In this document: one piece after another, positions 1 through 6,786 of the stretch
Layout of the letters: every line of letters begins with the position of its first letter
Numbering within the stretch: position 1 is the stretch's first letter
NCBI GenBank assembly: GCA_029881635.1
Contig: JAOUMG010000060.1
Span: forward strand, 1 to 8,346
Direction of reading: 5' to 3'
Source of the DNA: Paracoccaceae bacterium
GTDB lineage: Bacteria > Pseudomonadota > Alphaproteobacteria > Rhodobacterales > Rhodobacteraceae
Length of the DNA: 8,346 nucleotides
Position numbers and translations under genes: made by a program
Notes under the pieces: model-generated
The model's input: the letters and a program-made list of their open reading frames with translations, nothing else
The model's database searches: none
What the model was told of the DNA's origin: nothing

Positions 1-737
1 TGGCGGCCCAGGTAGCGGAACAGATCGCTGACCTGAAGCGGCGCGGCGAGGGTGTCGCCGCCTTCATCGCCGATTCTTTGTTTTCCTCGGACGGTGTCAT
101 CAGCAATCCGACGGATGTTTTGGGCCAGGTCGCCGAAGTGGTGCGCCGCGCCGGAGGTGTGATGATCGCCGATGAGGTGCAATCCGGGTTTGGCAGGTCC
201 GGCAGCCATATGTGGGGCTACCAGCGCCACGGGTTCGTTCCCGACATCGTCACCATGGGTAAACCCATGGGCAACGGCTATCCGATTGCCGCCGTGGTGG
301 TCAGACCGGAGGTAGTCGAACGCTTCGGCAACGAAATTCGCTACTTCAATACTTTTGGCGGAAATACGGTGGCGATTGCTGCGGCGCAGGCCGTGCTTGA
401 CGTGATCCGCGATGAGGGGCTGGTTGCCCATGCCGGCAAACTTGGTGCCAGTCTCAAACAGGGGTTGGAGGCTCTGGCCCAACGCCACGAAAAAATCGGC
501 TGTGTGCGCGGAACGGGTCTCTATTACGGGGTCGAAATGGTGGAGGATCGGGTCACCAAGGAGCCTGCCGCAACCGCCGCCCTGAATGTCGTCAATACGC
601 TGCGCGAAAACCGCATTCTCATTTCCGCCACGGGTTTTCACTCCAACGTTCTGAAAATCCGCCCGCCGCTGGTGTTTCAGCAATCCCATGTTGACCGGTT
701 TCTGGAAGGTCTGGACAGCGCATTGGGCGTTGCCTGA
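1..737 (+). CDS. Class III PLP-dependent aminotransferase, C-terminal part (5' end outside window)
   Basis: The open frame is already running at base 3 and ends at TGA 735-737, so about 245 residues of a longer protein are visible. Class III (AGXT2/ornithine-type) signatures are clear. IADEVQSGFGR (Asp codon at 171-173) contains the aspartate that contacts the pyridine nitrogen of PLP. TMGKPMGNGYP supplies the Schiff-base lysine (codon 261-263). The stretches YFNTFGGN and VRGTGLYYGVE, and the C-terminal LKIRPPLVF, are also typical of the family. The visible part resembles the AGXT2/ethanolamine-phosphate phospho-lyase-like group, but the amino donor or substrate cannot be read from it. Whether an additional N-terminal domain (some relatives carry a phosphotransferase domain) is fused upstream cannot be judged. 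A TTG at 78 could be mistaken for a start but is internal, because the frame is open and family-like before it. No strong terminator follows in the 126-base gap. Confidence 0.93.
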   Translation, partial: AAQVAEQIADLKRRGEGVAAFIADSLFSSDGVISNPTDVLGQVAEVVRRAGGVMIADEVQSGFGRSGSHMWGYQRHGFVPDIVTMGKPMGNGYPIAAVVVRPEVVERFGNEIRYFNTFGGNTVAIAAAQAVLDVIRDEGLVAHAGKLGASLKQGLEALAQRHEKIGCVRGTGLYYGVEMVEDRVTKEPAATAALNVVNTLRENRILISATGFHSNVLKIRPPLVFQQSHVDRFLEGLDSALGVA

Positions 738-863
738 CCCCGGCGGAACCATCCCGGCATCATTGCAGAAAACTACCCGTTTGCTGTTCTTTCAGTAACC
801 GCAAAGCGCTATAGCATTGGGGGCGTGGCACCGTTTTCGCCTTAATCCCGCAAGGAAGCAGAC

Positions 864-1550
864 ATGAAGCGTTCGCAGATTAACCAGATAATGGCTGAGG
901 CAAAAGCCATGATCAGCCAATATGGCTTCGTATTGCCGCCATTCGCGTATTGGACACCAGATGAATTCAAAGCCAAGGCAGACGTAGCGGCCAATGTGAT
1001 CACTGCCCGCTGCGGTTGGGACATTACCGATTACGGGGCAGGGCGCTTCGACGAACTTGGTCTTTTCCTCTTTACCCTGCGCAACGGTCGCCTTGCCGAC
1101 CTGCAGCGCGGGGGTGGCATGTGCTACGCAGAGAAACTGCTGATTTCCAGGCAGGATCAGCTTTCGCCCATGCATACCCATGCCTTGAAGGCTGAAGATA
1201 TCATCAACCGGGGCGGGGCGACTCTGATCGTTGAGCTTTATGGCTCAGATCAGAACAATGCCTTTGTCGGTGATCGCGGCGGCACGGTTCTTTGCGATGG
1301 TATCCGGCGCGACTTTGCCCCCGGTGAAAAACTGAAACTGGCCCCCGGCGAAAGTGTCACGCTGATGCCGGGCGACTGGCATGCATTCTGGGGCGAGGGG
1401 GGTGATGTCCTGATCGGCGAGGTTTCCACGGTCAATGACGATGAAGCCGACAACTTTTTCCGCGAACCCATCGGGCGTTTTGCCACGGTCGAAGAGGATA
1501 CCGACCCAACCCATTTGCTGGTCAGCGACTATCGCAGGTGGTTTGCGTAA
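864..1550 (+). CDS. D-lyxose ketol-isomerase
   Basis: This 228-residue protein matches the D-lyxose isomerase family (cupin fold, formerly DUF1498), which interconverts D-lyxose and D-xylulose and often D-mannose and D-fructose in the cytoplasm with a divalent metal. Visible hallmarks are the CGWDITDYG and MCYAEKLL stretches, the metal-binding MHTHALKAEDI segment (His104, His106, Glu111) and a downstream MPGDWHAFWGEGG with the likely fourth ligand His173. The family is usually about 225-230 residues, so it appears complete. The ATG at 864 is supported by AAGGAAG at 852-858, five bases upstream. It lies 126 bases after the aminotransferase and may be co-transcribed with it or have its own promoter; no convincing -35/-10 pair was found. 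No sugar transporter or kinase is adjacent, so the physiological sugar is unknown. Its stop lies 5 bases from the end of the convergent MarR gene. Confidence 0.92.
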   Translation: MKRSQINQIMAEAKAMISQYGFVLPPFAYWTPDEFKAKADVAANVITARCGWDITDYGAGRFDELGLFLFTLRNGRLADLQRGGGMCYAEKLLISRQDQLSPMHTHALKAEDIINRGGATLIVELYGSDQNNAFVGDRGGTVLCDGIRRDFAPGEKLKLAPGESVTLMPGDWHAFWGEGGDVLIGEVSTVNDDEADNFFREPIGRFATVEEDTDPTHLLVSDYRRWFA

Positions 1551-1555
1551 CGCTG

Positions 1556-1990
1556 TCAGAACCCGGCGAGTTTTTTCAGGCACCCGCGCAGAACCCGGTT
1601 TTCTTCGGCAGACAAAGTTCGCGCCAGCACCGCATCATAGTCGCGCGCACTTATGCTGAGATCTCTGTAAAGCACCTGCCCGGTTCGCGTCAGGCTCAAC
1701 ACCTCATTGCGCCGGTCCTGCGGCAGTTCGCGTCGGGTCAGATAACGGCGCGTCTCCAGCGCCTTGACCGCCCGACTGACCTTGGTCTTATGCAGGCGCG
1801 CCCGGTCGCAGATGTCTTTCGCTGTCATGTCGCCATAGCGACCGAGGTGAAAAAGAACCCGCCATTCCGTGCGCAATAGGCCGTAACGCGCCTTGTAGGT
1901 GGCCTGAAAACCTATGCCGGTCTTTTCGGCAGCCTGATTTAACAGATAGGGCAGAAAGTCCACCAGATCGAAGGGCTTGGTTTCGGGCAT
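1556..1990 (-). CDS. MarR-family transcriptional regulator (HpaR-like), probable regulator of hmgA-fahA
   Basis: This 144-residue protein has the usual MarR length and layout. An N-terminal dimerisation helix (about 8-22) is followed by LRTEWRVLFHLG (39-50), a winged helix-turn-helix with MTAKDICDRARLHKTKVSRAVKALE (55-79, recognition helix around 68-80), then the wing with the conserved Asp-Arg pair in LPQDRRNEVLSLT (89-101) and C-terminal helices. It resembles HpaR-type regulators of aromatic catabolism. It is transcribed divergently from hmgA across a 69-bp gap that contains a MarR-style palindrome, so it most likely represses hmgA-fahA and itself, with an aromatic intermediate as inducer. 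That role is inference from context. The ATG (complement of 1988-1990) is preceded by a strong AGGAGGAG (complement of 1994-2001). The 3' end converges on the lyxose isomerase gene with a 5-base gap. Confidence 0.9.
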   Translation of the reverse strand: MPETKPFDLVDFLPYLLNQAAEKTGIGFQATYKARYGLLRTEWRVLFHLGRYGDMTAKDICDRARLHKTKVSRAVKALETRRYLTRRELPQDRRNEVLSLTRTGQVLYRDLSISARDYDAVLARTLSAEENRVLRGCLKKLAGF

Positions 1991-2004
1991 GAACTCCTCC
2001 TGCC

Positions 2005-2033
2005 TTGTTAGTTACATTTTTAACTAATAGCAC
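2005..2033 (+). promoter_or_regulatory. Possible weak hmgA promoter overlapping the operator
   Basis: TTGTTA (2005-2010) and TAGCAC (2028-2033) have a 17-base spacer, with the palindrome between and overlapping them. The -35 is good but the -10 is poor, so this is a suggestion only. On the opposite strand, TTGCAC (complement of 2036-2041) with 17 bases to AATGTA (complement of 2013-2018) is an equally weak candidate for the MarR gene. Confidence 0.28.
2008..2027. promoter_or_regulatory. Probable MarR operator between marR-like gene and hmgA
   Basis: A perfect inverted repeat TTAGTTA (2008-2014) - CATTTT - TAACTAA (2021-2027) sits in the divergent intergenic region. The 20-bp span and AT-rich symmetric half-sites are typical of MarR-family dimers. 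It lies 17 bases upstream of the MarR start codon and 32 bases upstream of the hmgA ATG, overlapping the only plausible promoter boxes in both directions, so one bound dimer could block both genes. No second copy was noticed in the window. Confidence 0.72.
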
Positions 2034-2046
2034 GAGTGCAAGCAAA

Positions 2047-2053
2047 AAGGGGA
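2047..2053 (+). promoter_or_regulatory. hmgA ribosome binding site that decides the start
   Basis: AAGGGGA ends six bases before ATG 2060. The longer frame from GTG 2036 has no comparable site, and using it would place this Shine-Dalgarno inside the coding region. The ATG is therefore preferred. Confidence 0.75.
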
Positions 2054-2059
2054 ATCGCC

Positions 2060-3421
2060 ATGAATACCCAACCCACTCTGCGCAACATGATCCAGGCACC
2101 TTCATCCGGGGGGCCACACGAAGGCTACATGCCGGGTTTTGGAAATGATTTTGAGACCGAAGCGCTGCCGGATGCCTTACCACAAGGCATGAACAGCCCG
2201 CAGAAATGCAACTACGGGCTTTACGGCGAACAGCTCTCTGGCACGGCCTTTACCGCGCCCAGCCATCAGAATGAACGGACATGGTGTTACCGGATCCGCC
2301 CATCCGTCAAACACACGCACCGGTTCGAAAAAATCGACCTGCCTTACTGGGCAACAGCCCCGCATATCGTCCCCGATGTCATCAGCCTGGGGCAGTACCG
2401 CTGGGATCCGGTTGTGCATGAGGGTGAAGATCTGACATGGCTGACAGGCATGCGCACGATGACCACGGCGGGCGAAGTGAATACGCAGGTGGGCATGGCA
2501 ACCCAAATCTATCTCGTCACCGAAAACATGGTTGATGACTATTTCTTTTCCGCCGACAGTGAATTGCTGATTGTACCGCAAGAAGGCCGGCTCCGGTTCC
2601 TTACCGAGCTTGGGATCATGGATCTGGAGCCAAAGGAAATCGCCATCATCCCCCGCGGATTGGTCTACCGGGTCGAAGTGGTCGAAGGTCCGGCGCGGGG
2701 TTTTGTTTGCGAAAACTACGGACAGAAATTTCAATTGCCGGGGCGCGGTCCGATCGGGGCAAACTGTATGGCCAATCGGCGTGATTTCAAAACACCCGTG
2801 GCGGCGTTCGAGGATCGCGAAACTCCGTCAACAGTGACGGTCAAATGGTGCGGCCAGTTTCATCGAACCCATATCGGTCATTCGCCTCTGGATGTCGTGG
2901 CATGGCATGGCAATTACGCACCGGTAAAGTACGATCTGCGCACCTATTGCCCTGTCGGCGCGATCCTTTTCGATCACCCTGATCCATCAATCTTTACGGT
3001 GCTCACCGCACCTTCGGGTGTTGAGGGAACCGCGAATATTGACTTCGTTCTGTTCCGCGAACGCTGGATGGTCGCGGAAAACACCTTCCGCCCACCTTGG
3101 TATCACAAGAACATCATGTCCGAACTGATGGGCAACATCTACGGACAATATGACGCCAAACCCAAAGGCTTTGTTCCGGGAGGAATGTCGCTGCATAACA
3201 TGATGCTGCCGCATGGGCCGGATCGAAATGCCTTTGAAGGGGCGTCCAACGCCGATTTGAAGGCTGAAAAGCTCGACAATACCATGTCATTCATGTTTGA
3301 AACCCGCTTCCCGCAGCACCTTACGGCCTTTGCCGCTAAAGAAGCCCCGTTGCAGGATGATTACATCGATTGCTGGGCGTCACTGGAAAAGAAGTTCGAC
3401 GGCACGCCAGGAAAGAAATAG
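2060..3421 (+). CDS. hmgA: Homogentisate 1,2-dioxygenase
   Basis: This cytoplasmic Fe(II) ring-cleavage enzyme converts homogentisate to maleylacetoacetate in tyrosine/phenylalanine breakdown (EC 1.13.11.5). The 453-residue protein has the family's usual length. The N-terminal block [15 protein letters not shown] followed by [18 protein letters not shown] is diagnostic. By spacing against the human enzyme, the iron ligands are His349 and Glu355 (in [12 protein letters not shown]) and His385 (in MMLPHGPD), and the conserved active-site histidine is His306 (in [13 protein letters not shown]). All are present, so the enzyme should be active. It is divergent from the MarR gene, which likely controls it through the palindrome at 2008-2027. 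It is followed at once by a small ORF and then fahA, so hmgA and fahA are very probably co-transcribed. Confidence 0.98.
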   Translation: MNTQPTLRNMIQAPSSGGPHEGYMPGFGNDFETEALPDALPQGMNSPQKCNYGLYGEQLSGTAFTAPSHQNERTWCYRIRPSVKHTHRFEKIDLPYWATAPHIVPDVISLGQYRWDPVVHEGEDLTWLTGMRTMTTAGEVNTQVGMATQIYLVTENMVDDYFFSADSELLIVPQEGRLRFLTELGIMDLEPKEIAIIPRGLVYRVEVVEGPARGFVCENYGQKFQLPGRGPIGANCMANRRDFKTPVAAFEDRETPSTVTVKWCGQFHRTHIGHSPLDVVAWHGNYAPVKYDLRTYCPVGAILFDHPDPSIFTVLTAPSGVEGTANIDFVLFRERWMVAENTFRPPWYHKNIMSELMGNIYGQYDAKPKGFVPGGMSLHNMMLPHGPDRNAFEGASNADLKAEKLDNTMSFMFETRFPQHLTAFAAKEAPLQDDYIDCWASLEKKFDGTPGKK

Positions 3422-3496
3422 ATGAAACTGTCGAATTTGTTGTGGGCTTGTGTGACCGCGATGGATCCCGTCGCGTTGCAAGTTAAGGACCTATGA
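3422..3496 (+). CDS. Candidate 24-aa small ORF bridging hmgA and fahA (possible coupling peptide)
   Basis: The ATG follows the hmgA TAG with no gap (TAGATG), and the frame ends at TGA 3494-3496, overlapping the fahA start (stop/start TGATG). AGGAAAG at 3409-3415, inside the end of hmgA, is six bases upstream, a well-placed Shine-Dalgarno. The 24-residue product starts MKLSNLLWACVTAM, with a hydrophobic first half and a single Cys, and ends in VALQVKDL. No family is recognised. The exact tiling suggests translational coupling that carries ribosomes from hmgA to fahA, with the peptide itself possibly irrelevant. It could also be a chance open frame in a short gap; expression is unproven. Confidence 0.35.
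   Translation: MKLSNLLWACVTAMDPVALQVKDL
3485..3489 (+). promoter_or_regulatory. fahA ribosome binding site
   Basis: AAGGA lies three bases before ATG 3493 and six before the next in-frame ATG at 3496. The normal spacing favours 3496 as the true start. It lies inside the 24-codon ORF, so ribosomes finishing that ORF would arrive directly at this start. Confidence 0.6.
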
Positions 3497-4779
3497 TGCC
3501 CCTTCTAGAAAGCTGGCTGGCCGCTGCCAATACTGCTGACTGCCCATTTCCACTCAACAACCTTCCATTGGGAGTGTTTTCGGTTGGCGATGATGATCCG
3601 CGTTGCGGCGTAGCCATCGGGGACTGCATCCTTGATGCCCGTGCGGCAGAGGAAATGGGGCTGCTGTCTTTCGAAACCGGTCCCCTGCTCGACGTGCCGT
3701 TCTGGAATGAGGTGATGGAGGCGGGACCGGCAGTTTGGGCCGACCTGCGCGATCAGCTGACCGGCCTTCTGGCCAAGGAAAGCACCCAACGTGCAGCGGT
3801 TGAACCGCTGCTGGTTCCGATGAAAGCCGTCACGATGCATCTGCCGTTTCTGGTGGCGGAATACACGGATTTTTATGCGGGCAGGCATCACGCGACCAAT
3901 GTCGGCACCATGTTTCGCGGGGCAGAAAACGCGCTGCCACCGAATTGGTTGCATATGCCCATCGGATATAACGGGCGCGCCTCGTCAGTGGTGGTTTCGG
4001 GCACCGGTATCCGGCGGCCTTGGGGGCAGTTGAAATCTGCCAGTCACGATGCGCCCGCGTTCCTTCCCTCGCGCCGCTTTGATCTTGAACTGGAACTGGG
4101 GGCAATCGTCGGCACGGGCTCTGACGGGCCGGTCACGGTGGATGAAGCAGATGCCATGATCTTCGGCTATGTGCTTTTGAATGACTGGTCCGCACGAGAT
4201 ATCCAGGCATGGGAATATCAACCTCTTGGCCCGTTTCAGGCCAAGGCCACGGCGACCTCGATCTCGCCCTGGATCGTGACCAAGCTTGCACTTGAGCCTT
4301 TTCGGGTGGCAACGCCACCGCGTGACAAACCACTGTTGCCGCACCTCACCGACACAGGGCCAATGCTCTATGATATTGACCTTTCGGTCAGCCTCGCCCC
4401 GGCGGGCAAACCAGCCACGACAATCACCCGTACCAATTACCGCGAAATGTACTATTCCGCCGCCCAACAATTGGCGCATCACACGACATCCGGATGCCCC
4501 ATGAACGCTGGTGACTTGCTTGGCTCCGGCACAATCTCCGGGCCCGATAAGGATAGCCGCGGCAGTCTTTTGGAGCTTAGCTGGGGCGGGAAAGAGCCGC
4601 TGACGCTGCAAACTGGTGAAACGCGCACATTTCTGGAAGATGGCGATACGCTCAACCTGCATGGCCACGCGCGCGGGGACGGGTACGTTATCGGCTTTGG
4701 TGATTGCGTTGGCACGATCCTTCCAGCGCTTGAAAACCCCTACGCACGCCCGCAATCCAGGCCCACATTTGGGGAATAG
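3496..4779 (+). CDS. fahA: Fumarylacetoacetase
   Basis: This enzyme hydrolyses fumarylacetoacetate to fumarate and acetoacetate, the last step of tyrosine/phenylalanine degradation (EC 3.7.1.2), in the cytoplasm with a divalent metal. The 427 residues are normal for the family. The N-terminal SH3-like part contains PLNNLPLGVFS. The catalytic domain has YTDFYAGRHHATNVGTMFRG, with metal ligand Asp125 and the catalytic His132, then FDLELELG with ligands Glu198 and Glu200, and LLNDWSARDIQAWEYQPLGPF with ligand Asp230. A C-terminal GSGTISGPDKDSRGSLLELSWGG is also conserved. ATG 3496 is chosen over the overlapping ATG at 3493 from Shine-Dalgarno spacing. It follows hmgA by 74 bases in the same probable operon. 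Maleylacetoacetate isomerase, the enzyme acting between the two, is absent here and must be encoded elsewhere or replaced by non-enzymatic or glutathione-dependent isomerisation. Confidence 0.98.
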   Translation: MPLLESWLAAANTADCPFPLNNLPLGVFSVGDDDPRCGVAIGDCILDARAAEEMGLLSFETGPLLDVPFWNEVMEAGPAVWADLRDQLTGLLAKESTQRAAVEPLLVPMKAVTMHLPFLVAEYTDFYAGRHHATNVGTMFRGAENALPPNWLHMPIGYNGRASSVVVSGTGIRRPWGQLKSASHDAPAFLPSRRFDLELELGAIVGTGSDGPVTVDEADAMIFGYVLLNDWSARDIQAWEYQPLGPFQAKATATSISPWIVTKLALEPFRVATPPRDKPLLPHLTDTGPMLYDIDLSVSLAPAGKPATTITRTNYREMYYSAAQQLAHHTTSGCPMNAGDLLGSGTISGPDKDSRGSLLELSWGGKEPLTLQTGETRTFLEDGDTLNLHGHARGDGYVIGFGDCVGTILPALENPYARPQSRPTFGE

Positions 4780-4851
4780 ATCATATCCTTGCCTTCAGAC
4801 GCCTTGCGGCTATTTTTGGCGAAATCTCACCAGCATTTCGGGATGGGCGTC

Positions 4852-4874
4852 AATTCGCCATATATTGGCGGATT
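4852..4874. repeat. Imperfect 23-nt inverted repeat upstream of the envelope-gene promoter
   Basis: Arms AATTCGCCA (4852-4860) and TGGCGGATT (4866-4874) flank a TATAT loop. Only one position is mismatched, and it would be a G-U pair in RNA. No T-run follows, so it does not look like an intrinsic terminator for fahA. It sits about 14 bases upstream of the -35 box of the promoter below, a position fitting an operator or activator site. Confidence 0.4.
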
Positions 4875-4895
4875 GTCGCGTATGGCGTTGTCTCG
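4863..4895. repeat. Adjacent imperfect direct repeats overlapping the -35 box
   Basis: Copy one (4863-4880) TATTGGCGGATTGTCGCG and copy two (4881-4895) TATGGCGTTGTCTCG lie head to tail. They share TAT, GGCG, TTGTC and CG, with three bases missing from the second copy. The second copy contains the -35 hexamer TTGTCT. They may be a tandem binding site or a remnant duplication; this is inference. Confidence 0.3.
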
Positions 4896-4916
4896 CTGCC
4901 GCGAAAAGACTAAAAT
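4888..4916 (+). promoter_or_regulatory. Probable sigma70-type promoter for the envelope gene run
   Basis: TTGTCT (4888-4893), a 17-base spacer and TAAAAT (4911-4916) make the best housekeeping-type promoter seen in the window. The predicted start point near 4923 leaves a leader of about 60-110 bases before the next gene, depending on which start codon is used. The gap 4780-4984 contains this promoter and the two repeats above; no convincing terminator for the hmgA-fahA operon was found there. Confidence 0.5.
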
Positions 4917-5014
4917 AACCGGGCGCTAAAGGCGGATCGTTAACCTCAGACGATAACCCAATCTGTTGGACGCCACAGAGCGCCGTGGAACGCTGCAATC
5001 CATGTACTGCTACT

Positions 5015-6616
5015 ATGGGGTGGGGTTTGGGTAAAGTGACCGATGGTTTTGTGCCGTCGCCGTCGCTTGATGCGGATGGCGATTTGCCGGGGTTCAAGGA
5101 ACTCCTGAGCACCCAGAGTTTTGTCGAACGCCTGGAAGCGGCGCGGATAAGGCGTGCAAAGGTGCTGGCAGAACAGGCGCAAGACGCTGATGATCAATCG
5201 GTTTTTCTGAAGACCACCAGACCTTGGGAGCACGCCAAGCCACCGACCCCGGTGAGAAAGGCGCACCGGCCCACCGCCAGGAAGATCGGCCAGACGGAAA
5301 GCCGACCCGCAGCAAAGCCATATTTGCTCCTGTCGCCGAATGCGGGCGTTACACCAAAAAACGCATTGGTGCCTGTCACCGCGACGCCGATTACAGTGGC
5401 ATCACAAGGAAGCAAGCCGACTGCCGCGCGCGTCGCGGGGGGATTCGGTCTGGGGGTTCTTCTGGGTGCCGGTGCCCTGATCTACAGCCTGTCCAGCAAT
5501 GGACCCGGTGTTGCTCCCGCGGAATCCACTGTCGCCTTGTCAGCGTCTACACAATCAGCGCCAGCCGAGGTTGTACCTCTGGCGCCGACGCAGGAACCTA
5601 ATCCGTCGTTCGTTCTGGCTGCCGCGACGTCTTTGCCCGTGCGGCCGACATATGAAGATGACATTCACCTTGCCCCGGCTTCCGTGGCCAGTCCGTCGTC
5701 CGGCGGGTTGGCATCGACTGCATTTCCGGGGCAGATACACAATGTCAGCGCGGTCACACCGGCTCTGCCTGAGATGCCGCCGTCTCAAACAGTCCCTTCG
5801 GTAGGGTCAATTGATCAATCTCTTGCTGGCAACGGGTCGGGTATTCAGGTGGATCGGGCGGGTCCACTACCTGGGGCCATTACCAAGGTCACGCTCCTTT
5901 CTGCGCCTGCGGTATTGCCCGATGGCACCGGTCGGAACGATAGGTTGCTTGCTGGTCCGGGCCTTCCTTCTTTGCCACCAACCGTCGGATGGGCCCAGCC
6001 GGCGGTGAGTGCGCCGGTTGTTTACAGTTTCGCGACAGCGGCGAATTTGACTGTCGAAACCTATCCGATGATGATGGCTGGTCGAAGTGTTCCGCCGCTG
6101 CTTGCCAGTTTCGACGCTGACACTGCCCTTTCCGGTGCGGCACTTGCCCCGCCCCCGCCCTATGTCGCGGGTGATGAGGCCGCACAGCCCGGCAACAGCC
6201 TGATTGATTTCGCCGCCTACAATGTGTTTTTGAACGCACCCGAAAGCATGGCAGGGGCCGAAGTTTCCAAGCTCTCTGAAACCTTGACAGATACTGGTTT
6301 CACGGTCAGCGAACCTATCCTTTTTTCTTTCAAGGTCAGCAAAAATCACGTCCGCTACTATCACCCCTCTGATGCTGAGGCGGCGCAGATTCTTGCGGAT
6401 GAGATTGGTGGCCCGGCGCGTGATTTCACCAGTTTTCGACCGTCTCCTCCCACAGGGAAAATCGAAATCTGGCTTGCAGGATCCGGGTCGCAGAAAGTCA
6501 AATCGACAGCCCGCACAAAGAAAAGGACTGCCCAGCAACCGCAATCTGATGCGGCAAAGCTGCGCGCCCTGCGTGACCGGTTGATTTTGCAATTGCGGAC
6601 AGGTCAGCACCTATGA
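5015..6616 (+). CDS. Single-pass membrane protein with Pro/Ala/Ser-rich linker and LytR_C-like C-terminal domain
   Basis: No named family is certain. Counted from ATG 5015 (533 residues), residues 1-138 are polar and basic and should be cytoplasmic, with a charged helix near 35-60. Residues 139-159 (VAGGFGLGVLLGAGALIYSL) form one transmembrane segment. About 160-390 is low-complexity Ala/Pro/Ser/Val sequence, likely a periplasmic linker. Residues 394-490 form a compact domain (NVFLNAPES, then LTDTGFTV, HVRYYHPSDAEAAQILADEIGG, ARDFTSF and GKIEIWLAG) whose order resembles LytR_C domains of envelope proteins. A basic tail follows (KVKSTARTKKR). The start is uncertain: the frame is open from GTG 4985, but ATG 5015 or GTG 5036 is more likely. 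None has a clear Shine-Dalgarno except possibly GTG 5036, with GGGGTGGGG at 5017-5025. It heads a same-strand run with a secreted protein and a glycosyltransferase, suggesting a role in cell-envelope or polysaccharide assembly. Confidence 0.8.
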   Translation: MGWGLGKVTDGFVPSPSLDADGDLPGFKELLSTQSFVERLEAARIRRAKVLAEQAQDADDQSVFLKTTRPWEHAKPPTPVRKAHRPTARKIGQTESRPAAKPYLLLSPNAGVTPKNALVPVTATPITVASQGSKPTAARVAGGFGLGVLLGAGALIYSLSSNGPGVAPAESTVALSASTQSAPAEVVPLAPTQEPNPSFVLAAATSLPVRPTYEDDIHLAPASVASPSSGGLASTAFPGQIHNVSAVTPALPEMPPSQTVPSVGSIDQSLAGNGSGIQVDRAGPLPGAITKVTLLSAPAVLPDGTGRNDRLLAGPGLPSLPPTVGWAQPAVSAPVVYSFATAANLTVETYPMMMAGRSVPPLLASFDADTALSGAALAPPPPYVAGDEAAQPGNSLIDFAAYNVFLNAPESMAGAEVSKLSETLTDTGFTVSEPILFSFKVSKNHVRYYHPSDAEAAQILADEIGGPARDFTSFRPSPPTGKIEIWLAGSGSQKVKSTARTKKRTAQQPQSDAAKLRALRDRLILQLRTGQHL

Positions 6617-6786
6617 CGCACAAGGGATTCACTGGTGTTATGAAATTGGCCATTCGCTGGTCGCACAGAAACTGCCCGGGTTTTCCGGGATTGGCCCGAT
6701 CTTCGGAGCCAGAGCAAAGAATTATTCACGTCTGTGTTCAGATGTCGCGTGACAGAAAGGTAAGACGATGCCCGGACCCAAGCTGA
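6613..6786 (+). CDS. Doubtful 57-aa ORF coupled by ATGA to the preceding gene
   Basis: This ORF begins with MTHKGFTGVMKLAIRW. Its ATG overlaps the TGA of the preceding gene (ATGA at 6613-6616), and the frame runs to TGA 6784-6786, past the start of the next gene by 19 bases. The product is basic (many Arg/Lys) with three Cys and no recognised motif. Third-position composition is not strongly GC-biased, unlike the clear genes here. The overlap with the well-supported next start also argues against it. It is listed because of the ATGA junction; it may simply be the 150-base spacer, which otherwise holds only a small CCCGG-GTTTT-CCGGG hairpin at 6675-6689. Confidence 0.18.
   Translation: MTHKGFTGVMKLAIRWSHRNCPGFPGLARSSEPEQRIIHVCVQMSRDRKVRRCPDPS

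Noticed and set aside
781..815. TTGCTG and TATAGC as a promoter for the lyxose isomerase gene
   Set aside because: The spacing is 23 bases, outside the workable range for sigma70.
2036..2059. GTG 2036 as a longer hmgA start, eight residues upstream
   Set aside because: It would start within the regulatory region and lacks a Shine-Dalgarno, while ATG 2060 has AAGGGGA six bases upstream and gives the expected N-terminus.
2177..2734. 185-codon minus-strand frame opposite hmgA
   Set aside because: Antisense to conserved HmgA sequence, no motif seen.
3985..4755. 256-codon open frame on the minus strand opposite fahA
   Set aside because: It lies wholly antisense to a well-conserved enzyme; its product has no recognisable motif and is a codon-bias shadow.
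4801..4817. GCC-TTGC-GGC followed by TATTTTT as a terminator for fahA
   Set aside because: The stem is only three base pairs, too weak to call.
5867..6610. 247-codon minus-strand frame opposite the LytR_C-like protein
   Set aside because: Arg/Cys/Gly-rich product without a family look; the plus-strand frame has a membrane segment and a structured domain.
6675..6689. CCCGG-GTTTT-CCGGG hairpin as a terminator
   Set aside because: Short stem and no T-run after it; the downstream gene probably stays in the same transcript.
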